Assembly (NCBI RefSeq): GCF_014648915.1
Contig: NZ_BMSA01000032.1
Location: 1-64,000 of the forward strand
Source of the DNA: Streptomyces phaeofaciens
Lineage (GTDB): Bacteria > Actinomycetota > Actinomycetes > Streptomycetales > Streptomycetaceae
Direction: 5' to 3'
DNA: 64,000 bases
Shown: positions 57,912 through 64,000 of the stretch, in pieces
Numbering within the stretch: position 1 is the stretch's first letter
How the letters are laid out: the number at the start of each line of letters is the position of its first letter
Translations under genes and position numbers: made by a program
Notes under the pieces: model-generated
Told to the model about the DNA's origin: nothing
Database searches by the model: none
What the model saw: the letters and a program-made list of their open reading frames with translations, nothing else

Positions 57912-58739
57912 GTGCCGGACCCGATGCGCCCGCCCGTCTCCCACCACCACCCTCAAACGGCGTCGCTGAGCTCCGGCCCCTTTCGCCCCCGCGCCTCTCT
58001 CCGTACCGCCGTGGTCTGGGAGGTCCTCCAGGACGCCCTCGAAGCCCGGGTCAAGGCCACCGGTCGCGAGACGCTGGACGTGCTCGACACCGGCGGTGGC
58101 AGCGGCAACTTCGCGGTGCCCGTCGCCCGCCTCGGACACCGGGTCACCGTCGTCGACCCCAGCCCCAACGCGCTGTTCGCCCTGGAGCGCCGCACCGCCG
58201 AGGCCGGGGTCGCCGACCGCGTCCGGGGCGTCCAGGGCGACGCCCACGGCCTCTTCGACGTGGTCGAGCGCGGCGGCTACGACGCCGTCCTGTGCCACGG
58301 CGTCCTGGAGTACGTCGACGACCCCGCCGAGGGCGTCCGCAACGCGGTGGCGGCCCTGCGCCCCGAGGGTGTCCTCAGCCTCCTCGCCGCCGGTCTCGGC
58401 GGGGCCGTGCTCGCCCGGGCCCTCGCCGGCCACTTCAAGGAGGCCCGGCAGGCCCTCTCCGACCCGGACGGCCGCTGGGGCACCGGCGACCCCGTGCCGC
58501 GCCGCTTCACCGCCGAGCAGCTCACCGCCCTGGTCGAGGGCGCGGGCCTGCGGGTCGGCGCCGTGCACGGTGTACGGATCTTCGCCGACCTCGTCCCCGG
58601 GGTGCTCGTGGACACCGAGCCCGGCGCCCTGGAGGCCCTGCTGAAGCTGGAGGAGGCCGCCGCCGAACTCCCCGCGTTCCACTCCGTGGCCACTCAGCTC
58701 CATGTGCTCGGTGAGACTCGGGGGACCGACGAGGCCTGA
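57912..58739 (+). CDS. SAM-dependent methyltransferase
   Basis: A 275-residue class I methyltransferase. The SAM-binding motif I is VLDTGGGSGNFAVPVARLG (about 56-74), followed by VTVVDPSPNAL (motif II), GDAHGLFDVV and YDAVLCHGVLEYVDDPA. The C-terminal part has RRFTAEQLTALVEGAGLRVGAVHGVR. The substrate is unknown. GTG at 57912 is chosen because GGAGTCAACTGCC lies before it; an ATG four codons inside is possible. A DUF3040 gene follows on the same strand 275 bp later. Confidence 0.9.
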   Translation: MPDPMRPPVSHHHPQTASLSSGPFRPRASLRTAVVWEVLQDALEARVKATGRETLDVLDTGGGSGNFAVPVARLGHRVTVVDPSPNALFALERRTAEAGVADRVRGVQGDAHGLFDVVERGGYDAVLCHGVLEYVDDPAEGVRNAVAALRPEGVLSLLAAGLGGAVLARALAGHFKEARQALSDPDGRWGTGDPVPRRFTAEQLTALVEGAGLRVGAVHGVRIFADLVPGVLVDTEPGALEALLKLEEAAAELPAFHSVATQLHVLGETRGTDEA

Positions 58740-59014
58740 GTCTCTCCTGGGGTGCGCCGCTGATCAGGGACTTGGCCGCACATGGAGTACGCCACAGGCC
58801 CCCCGTTCGGGCGTAGTGCGCCGTATGATCGAGGGAGACCGCCCGGCATGACGGGTCGGCCGCTGGGGAATGGAAACTTCAGCGAGCCGGGACGTCCATG
58901 GCGGGCTCCGGTTGGCCAATTGGCGTAGAGGGGCGGGTTTCACGGGGGCGATTCCCTGCCTATCCTGAAGGGACCCCCAAGTCGCCCCGGCGACTGCACG
59001 ATGAGGAGGACTCC

Positions 59015-59416
59015 GTGCCGCTCTCGGAGCACGAGCAGCGCATGCTCGAGCAGATGGAGCGAGCGCTGTACGCCGAAGATCCCAAGTTCGCGTCGGCGCT
59101 CGAGGGAAGCGGGCTGCGCACGTACACCCGGCGGCGGGTCTACCAGGCGGTCGCGGGCTTCCTCATGGGTATCGCGCTCCTCATGGCCGGTATGGTCGCC
59201 AAGCAGGTCTGGCTCAGTGTGGTGGGCTTCCTGGTGATGCTGGGGTGCGCCGTGCTCGCCGTGACCGGCTGGCGCAAGGCCCCCAAACCGGGTGAACAGT
59301 CCGCCGGCGGTGCGTCGCACACGCACGGTCAGGCCCGGCAGAAGCGCTCCATGATGGACCGAATCGAGCAGCGCTGGCAGCGCCGCCGTGACGAGCAGGG
59401 TGGCCAGGGCCACTGA
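59015..59416 (+). CDS. DUF3040 membrane protein
   Basis: A 133-residue protein of the actinobacterial DUF3040 family. The start MPLSEHEQRMLEQMERALYA is the family hallmark, followed by DPKFASALEG, two membrane helices (about 44-63 and 68-87) and a basic C-terminus with RSMMDRIEQRWQRRRDEQ. GTG at 59015 follows GAGGAGGACTCC. A possible promoter is TATCCT at 58961-58966. Its position ahead of the dcw cluster is usual in Streptomyces; the function is unknown. Confidence 0.9.
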   Translation: MPLSEHEQRMLEQMERALYAEDPKFASALEGSGLRTYTRRRVYQAVAGFLMGIALLMAGMVAKQVWLSVVGFLVMLGCAVLAVTGWRKAPKPGEQSAGGASHTHGQARQKRSMMDRIEQRWQRRRDEQGGQGH

Positions 59417-59457
59417 CACCGTCCCGGGGCAGCACGCCATAGCCGCGTCCAGATGTC

Positions 59458-59497
59458 CGTGAGGGGGTGACCGCCTTCGGGTGGTCACCCCCTCACG
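59458..59497. terminator. Bidirectional terminator after DUF3040 gene
   Basis: A 15-bp perfect stem: 59458-59472 pairs with 59483-59497 around GCCTTCGGGT. It separates two convergent genes. Confidence 0.8.
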
Positions 59498-59604
59498 CAT
59501 GCCCTGCGCACCCCGCACGCACGTGCCGTGCCTCTCGTCTCCCGTCGCGGCTGCTGCCTGCCGACTGCCGACTGCTGCCCGCAGGCTGCTGCCCGCCGGC
59601 CTCG

Positions 59605-59636
59605 CGCCTCGCGCCGGTGCAGACCGGCGCGAGGCG
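59605..59636 (-). terminator. Perfect 13-bp hairpin after the transglutaminase gene
   Basis: CGCCTCGCGCCGG (59605-59617) pairs with 59624-59636 around TGCAGA. Short direct repeats flank it (CTGCCGACTGCCGACTGC and AGGTGCTCAGGTGCTCAG). Confidence 0.7.
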
Positions 59637-59670
59637 ACACGAGGACTCAGCCGCTCAGGTGCTCAGGTGC

Positions 59671-62208
59671 TCAGCCGCTCTGTTGGCCGCTCGGCCGGCG
59701 GACCAGCGTCACCAGGCGGGCCGCCCAGGCCGGCGTCTTCAGCCGGGCCGCCCAGGATGCCTTGAGGGCCGTCCAGCGGTCCGCGAGATCCCAGACCGCA
59801 CGCACGGCCGAGCGCGGGGCGACGACCGCCCGGATCCGGGTGGTCCGGCTGACCCTCGCCCGCAGGGCCGCCCGTACCGCGCGCACCTCGTCGGCCAGGC
59901 CGGCCTCGGCCCGCGGCTGCGGGGCGAACAGCACCTGCTCCACGGCACCGGCCACCCGGTGCACCGAGCGGCTCACCGAGGCGTCCAGCTCCCCGAGCCG
60001 GACGATCCGCTCCGCCGCGCGACGCGGGGTCAGCGCCTCGTCCGGCTCGATGCCGTAGTCCCAGGCGGTGTCCGTCAGCTCGCGCCAGACCGCCAGCACA
60101 TGGGCGACGGCCGCCTCGCCGGCCTCCCGCGCCGGCACGTCCAGCCGCACCGCCCCACCGGGACCGTCCGTCCGCAGGCCGTCCTCGCCCTCGCCACTCC
60201 CGCGGCGGCCCGGGGGTGCCGCGCCGGCCGCGGACCCGGTGTGCCGGGCCGACGCCAGCCGCACCGACCGCCGTCTCAGCCGCCACAGCATCGGCAGCAG
60301 CGGGACGGCCAGTGCCGCCGCCCCCAGCAGCGTCCACCCGGCGATCGCGTACCACGGGGTGCCACCGCCGCCCTGGTCCACCTCGTCCAGCGGCAGCACG
60401 GCGGCGCAGGCCTCGGCCTCCTTCTTGTCCGCGGCCGCGCAGCTCGTGCTCGCCGAGGGCGCGGCCGACGGCTCGGCGCCCGCCGAGCTGGAGGCCTCGG
60501 GCACCTCGGGAACGACTTGGCCCGAGGTGTCCGGCAGGGTGTACGTGGGCGTCGTACCGCGCGTCGGCGTGGGCTCGAAGCGGGTCCAGCCCACGCCCTC
60601 GAAGTACAGCTCCGGCCAGGCGTGCGCGTCCTTCAGGGACACCGCGACCGAGCCGTCCGCCTGCGGCGAGCCCGGCGCGAAGCCCACCGCGACCCGGGCC
60701 GGTATGCCCAGCGTGCGGGCCATCGCCGCCATCGCGAACGAGTAGTGGACGCAGAAGCCCTGCTTGTCCCGCAGGAAGCGGGCGATCGCGTCGGGCCCGG
60801 AGCCGACCTCGACCTCGGTGTCGTACTCGAAGCCGCCGGTCACCGCGAAGTAGTCCTGGAGCTTGACCGCTCGCTCGTAGTCGCTCGTGGCGCCCTTGGT
60901 GATCTGGCGGGCCCGCTGAGCCACCACCGACGGGAGGGAGTCCGGCACCTCGGTGTAGTTGTCGCGGATCGTGCTGGGCGCCTCGGACGCGGAGGCCAGC
61001 TGCTCCGCCGTCGGCTGCACGTCGAGGCTCTTCACCTCGTAGCTCTTGCCGCTGGTCTTCTGGCCGTGGTCGCCGACCAGCGTCATACCGACCGGTTCGT
61101 ACCGCCAGTTGCCCTCGATCCGCACACTGCTCGGCGGGTACGGCATCGGCAGCCAGTCCTGCGCGTACCCGTTGGCGGCGACGACCCGGGTGGTGATCAC
61201 GGTGCGCTTGATGTCGGGGCTCAGACCGCTGGGCGTCGGGAACTCGTCCGGCACGGCGACGATGTGGCGCTTCTGCGGCTTCCAGGTGGTGCCGTCGAAG
61301 TCGTCCAGGGACACGATCCGCAGATACATGTCCGAGGTGTTGGTGGAGTTCGTGCGCAGGGTCAGGACCGTGCGGTCCTCGTCCACGTTCAGGCTGTCGC
61401 GGAGCGAGACCAGGGGGTTGACCGCGGAGATCGTGCCCCCGCTGCCGTTGCCCGCGCCGACGCCGGCGCCCGTGCCGTCCAGCAGGCCGCCCTGGATGGC
61501 CGGCAGCGGCAGCAGCGGCACCACCAGGGCGACGCCCAGGGCGGCCATGCCGATCCGCCGGCCGGTGCGCACGGGTGCCACCGGACCGCTCGGCTCGCCC
61601 GGGGAGCGCGCGACCCCGCCGAAGACCCGGCCCCACTGCGAGAGCCGCTCCCGGCCCTCGGCCAGCAGCAGCATCAGATAGCCGGCCGCGGCGACCAGGA
61701 ACCACAGCCAGTCGGCGCCCCCGTCGGCCAGGCCCGCGGCCACCGAGTACAGCGCGAGCAGCGGCAGGCCGGCCGGGGCCGCGTTGCGGTAGGTCACCGC
61801 GAGGGTGTCCACCGCCAGCCCGATCACCAGCACGCCGCCGATCACCATCAGCCGGATGCCGTCGGAGAGCGGGGCCGGGATGGCGTACCGGGTCACGTCG
61901 TCGGCGCCCGCCTGGAACAGGTCGCCGAAGTGCCCGAAGGCCTCCGGGCCGGGGACCAGGCCGATCAGGGCGTGCTCCCGGGCGAAGACCAGCGTCAGCA
62001 GCATCAGGGTGACCAGCGCCTGGACGGCCACCGTCAGCGGCCGGGCCAGCGGAACCCGGCGCGCGGCGGCGCCCACCCCGGACTGGATCGCCAGCAGGAA
62101 GGCCGCCTGGAGGAGCCAGGTGGCCGGGTCGACCAGGGGCAGCAGGGTGCACGAGGCCATCAGCGTGGCCGCCGCCGAGCACAGCGTCAGTCTCGCCCGC
62201 CCGCTCAC
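59671..62208 (-). CDS. Transglutaminase-like membrane protein (TgpA-type)
   Basis: An 845-residue protein of the TgpA/DUF3488 plan. About six helices occupy the first 200 residues. A periplasmic-side domain of about 370 residues follows with the transglutaminase core: the Cys in QGFCVHYSFAMAAMARTLG, the His in DAHAWPELYFEGVGW and the Asp in RFEPTPTRG. A further helix lies near 600, and the C-terminal domain is cytosolic (DUF4129-like). The family works with MoxR ATPases and DUF58 proteins. GTG at 62208 overlaps the DUF58 stop (GTGA). Confidence 0.9.
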   Translation of the reverse strand: MSGRARLTLCSAAATLMASCTLLPLVDPATWLLQAAFLLAIQSGVGAAARRVPLARPLTVAVQALVTLMLLTLVFAREHALIGLVPGPEAFGHFGDLFQAGADDVTRYAIPAPLSDGIRLMVIGGVLVIGLAVDTLAVTYRNAAPAGLPLLALYSVAAGLADGGADWLWFLVAAAGYLMLLLAEGRERLSQWGRVFGGVARSPGEPSGPVAPVRTGRRIGMAALGVALVVPLLPLPAIQGGLLDGTGAGVGAGNGSGGTISAVNPLVSLRDSLNVDEDRTVLTLRTNSTNTSDMYLRIVSLDDFDGTTWKPQKRHIVAVPDEFPTPSGLSPDIKRTVITTRVVAANGYAQDWLPMPYPPSSVRIEGNWRYEPVGMTLVGDHGQKTSGKSYEVKSLDVQPTAEQLASASEAPSTIRDNYTEVPDSLPSVVAQRARQITKGATSDYERAVKLQDYFAVTGGFEYDTEVEVGSGPDAIARFLRDKQGFCVHYSFAMAAMARTLGIPARVAVGFAPGSPQADGSVAVSLKDAHAWPELYFEGVGWTRFEPTPTRGTTPTYTLPDTSGQVVPEVPEASSSAGAEPSAAPSASTSCAAADKKEAEACAAVLPLDEVDQGGGGTPWYAIAGWTLLGAAALAVPLLPMLWRLRRRSVRLASARHTGSAAGAAPPGRRGSGEGEDGLRTDGPGGAVRLDVPAREAGEAAVAHVLAVWRELTDTAWDYGIEPDEALTPRRAAERIVRLGELDASVSRSVHRVAGAVEQVLFAPQPRAEAGLADEVRAVRAALRARVSRTTRIRAVVAPRSAVRAVWDLADRWTALKASWAARLKTPAWAARLVTLVRRPSGQQSG

Positions 62209-63581
62209 GATCCCGCCTCCCTGCCGTAGGTACCGCCCGCGGTCACGATGCCCGCGCGCTCCCGGTCGGCCTGGCGCCACAGCTCGCTCAGCGAGACGCC
62301 CCGTGGCACGCTCAGGGCCGTCCAGCCCGCCTCGCGCAGCATGCGCAGCCGCTCCTCCTGCCGGTTGATCGGATCGGGGAGGCCGTTCGGTTCACGCCCC
62401 CACGCGTCGGTGTCCAGCAGGAAGGCGACCGCGCCCCCGCTGCGCTGGCGCATCTTCGCGGCCACCGCCGCCTGCTCCTCGTCGATGTCGCCGAGGACGG
62501 CCACGAGCAGCCCCTCGTTGCCGCCGCGCAGCACGTCGTAGGCGCGGGACAGGCCGGAGCCGTCGGAGTGGTCGACCACCGCCAGGGTGTCCATCATCAG
62601 GCCGGCCGCGTCGGCCGACCCGTCGCCGCCTCCGGCGAACCCGTCGGCGCCCTCGCCGGGCACCGAGGCGCCGGTGTCCGTGAGCAGCCGCACGGAGAAA
62701 CCCCGTTCCAGCATGTGCACCAGCACGGACGCGGCGGCCGAGACCGCCCACTCGAAGGACGAGTCGGGGCCGGCGCCGTCGTAGGCCACGGCACGGGTGT
62801 CCAGCAGGACCGTGCACCGGGAGCGCTGTGGCTGCTCCTCGCGGCGCACCATCAGCTCGCCGTAGCGGGCGGTCAGGCGCCAGTGCACCCGGCGCAGGTC
62901 GTCGCCGTAGCGGTAGCCGCGCGGGATCACGTCGTCCTCGCCGGCCAGTGCCAGCGAGCGCTGCCGTCCGTCGCCGTACCCCTTGGCCTCGCCGCCGAGG
63001 CGGACCGGGGGCAGCGCCTCCACGCGCGGGATCACGGTCAGGGTGTCGTACGTCGAGAAGGACCTGGTCAGCTCGCACATGCCGAACGGGTCGTTCAGGC
63101 GCAGCTGGAGCGGGCCCAGCGGGTAGCGGCCGCGCAGGTCGGAGCGGACCCGGTAGGACACCTCGCGGCGGCCGCCCGCCTCGACGCGGTCGAGGACGAA
63201 GCGGGGGCGCGGGCCGAGGACGTACGGCACCCGGTCCTGGAGCATCAGCAGGCCGGTGGGCAGCCGCGAGACGTTGTCCATCCGCAGATGGACGCGGGCC
63301 TCGCTGCCGGAGGGCACCCGTGCGGGGGAGAGCCGGCGGCTGCCGGCCACCCGGTAGCGGGTGCGGTAGACGACGGCCGCGCAGATCAGCGGCAGGGCGG
63401 CCAGCAGCAGCCCGACCCGCAGCAGATCGGGCTGGCCGAGCACGTACGCGCAGATGGCGGCGGCGATGCCGGCGGCCAGGAAGGAGCGCCCTCGGGTGGT
63501 CAGACCGGCCAGGGCGGTACGGGCGGCGCCCTTGTCGCCGCTGCCGGCCTCCGGCTGCCCGGTCCCCCCGGCGGTCATCAC
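62205..63581 (-). CDS. DUF58 domain protein
   Basis: A 458-residue protein. Two helices near residues 35-70 are followed by a beta-rich domain, then the DUF58 core GEDDVIPRGYRYGDDLRRVHWRLTARYGELMVRREEQPQ (in parts, about 215-253), and a von Willebrand-A-like half with CTVLLDTRAV. DUF58 proteins are thought to act as substrate adaptors for MoxR AAA ATPases. It overlaps the MoxR gene and the transglutaminase gene by 4 bp each, so all three are co-translated. Confidence 0.9.
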   Translation of the reverse strand: MMTAGGTGQPEAGSGDKGAARTALAGLTTRGRSFLAAGIAAAICAYVLGQPDLLRVGLLLAALPLICAAVVYRTRYRVAGSRRLSPARVPSGSEARVHLRMDNVSRLPTGLLMLQDRVPYVLGPRPRFVLDRVEAGGRREVSYRVRSDLRGRYPLGPLQLRLNDPFGMCELTRSFSTYDTLTVIPRVEALPPVRLGGEAKGYGDGRQRSLALAGEDDVIPRGYRYGDDLRRVHWRLTARYGELMVRREEQPQRSRCTVLLDTRAVAYDGAGPDSSFEWAVSAAASVLVHMLERGFSVRLLTDTGASVPGEGADGFAGGGDGSADAAGLMMDTLAVVDHSDGSGLSRAYDVLRGGNEGLLVAVLGDIDEEQAAVAAKMRQRSGGAVAFLLDTDAWGREPNGLPDPINRQEERLRMLREAGWTALSVPRGVSLSELWRQADRERAGIVTAGGTYGREAGS

Positions 63582-64000
63582 AGCCTCCGGGGCGGCCGCT
63601 GGCCGAACGGCTCCGTGGCCACGCCGTAGGCGTGCTGCTGGGGACCCGCGGGCACCGGGGTGCGCTGGAGGATCTCCTCGACGACCTGCTCGGCCGTACG
63701 GCGGTTGAGCTGGGCCTGCGCGGTGGGCAGCAGACGGTGGGCGAGGACGGCCACGGCGAGGTTCTGCACGTCGTCCGGCAGGGCGTAGTCGCGGCCGCCG
63801 AGGGCGGCGGAGGCCTTCGCCGCGCGCAGCAGGTGCAGCGTCGCGCGCGGCGAGGCGCCGAGTCTGAGGTCCGGGTGGGTGCGGGTGGCGGAGACCAGGT
63901 CGACCGCGTACCGCTTGACCGAGTCGGCGACATGGACACCGCGGACGGCGTCGATCAGCTTCACGATCTCGTGCGCGTGGGCCACCGGCTGGAGGTCGTC
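63578..64000 (-). CDS. MoxR-type AAA ATPase, C-terminal part (partial)
   Basis: The last 140 residues of a MoxR-family AAA+ ATPase; the rest lies beyond the right edge. The visible part is the lid domain, with IVKLIDAVRGVHVADSVKRYAVDLV, the sensor-2 region TRTHPDLRLGASPRATLHLL (typical GASPRA) and DYALPDDVQNLAVAVLAHRL. MoxR proteins remodel or activate target proteins together with DUF58 and vWA partners. The GTGA overlap with the DUF58 gene fits an operon. Confidence 0.92.
   Translation of the reverse strand, partial: DDLQPVAHAHEIVKLIDAVRGVHVADSVKRYAVDLVSATRTHPDLRLGASPRATLHLLRAAKASAALGGRDYALPDDVQNLAVAVLAHRLLPTAQAQLNRRTAEQVVEEILQRTPVPAGPQQHAYGVATEPFGQRPPRRL

Overview
The window is about 64 kb of very GC-rich DNA with codon bias toward G/C in third positions, abundant GTG starts, short or overlapping intergenic gaps and actinobacterial signature genes: a cytochrome bcc-aa3 supercomplex locus, PASTA Ser/Thr kinase, SAV_6107-type HEPN protein, DUF3040 and DUF5304 proteins, an Rv2175c-type HTH protein and a fused trpEG with a three-Trp leader. 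Together they point to a Streptomyces chromosome, in the conserved core arm between the cta/qcr genes and the dcw cell-division cluster. I see no tRNA, rRNA, insertion sequence, prophage, CRISPR array or plasmid gene. The gene content is mostly housekeeping, and the interest lies in RNA switches, operators and a few odd proteins.

Layout. 1-6.8 kb: end of ctaD, ctaF, an L,D-transpeptidase lipoprotein, a receiver-like protein, ctaE and the overlapping qcrC-qcrA-qcrB operon. 6.9-12.6 kb: trpD, a SAM-IV riboswitch with a class V aminotransferase, a stand-alone AsnC ligand domain with a rhomboid protease, a zinc-ribbon protein and a NYN-domain protein. 12.8-16.3 kb: two tandem NlpC/P60 cell-wall hydrolases and a zinc-protease-like lipoprotein. 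16.3-22.9 kb: PadR and MATE pump divided by a 15-bp tandem operator-like repeat, GT87-like and GT4 glycosyltransferases, and a long-chain acyl-CoA ligase. 22.9-32.5 kb: phosphoesterase, SRPBCC protein, ArsA-like ATPase, DUF5304 protein, glucokinase, EEP hydrolase, esterase, acyltransferase and a two-component system.

32.5-45.7 kb: a phosphofructokinase carrying PPi-type donor residues, a D-2-hydroxyacid dehydrogenase, trpL-trpEG with a complete attenuator facing a class II DAHP synthase, an iron-box-controlled bfd convergent with bfr, a Mo-cofactor oxidoreductase, a His-rich membrane protein behind a CsoR-like box, endonuclease IV, the PASTA kinase, and thiO-thiS-thiG behind a TPP riboswitch. 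45.7-53 kb: a small beta-rich protein, a ferredoxin reductase, the HTH protein, thiE, metF, a membrane protein with a Tyr/Gln/Gly-rich tail, a phytoene-dehydrogenase-like enzyme and a DUF4126 protein. 53-64 kb: a G-run array, a TetR/YhgE-Pip/degenerate-ABC operon, HEPN protein, methyltransferase, DUF3040 protein, and a MoxR/DUF58/transglutaminase operon running off the right edge.

How the genes work together: respiration (cta/qcr), aromatic amino-acid supply (DAHP synthase, TrpEG, TrpD), thiamine synthesis (ThiO/S/G/E), sulfur and one-carbon metabolism (SAM-IV aminotransferase, MetF), iron storage and release (Bfr/Bfd) and sugar phosphorylation (GlkA, Pfk) are each controlled by separate local signals. 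Product calls rest on motifs read by eye; no database search was run.
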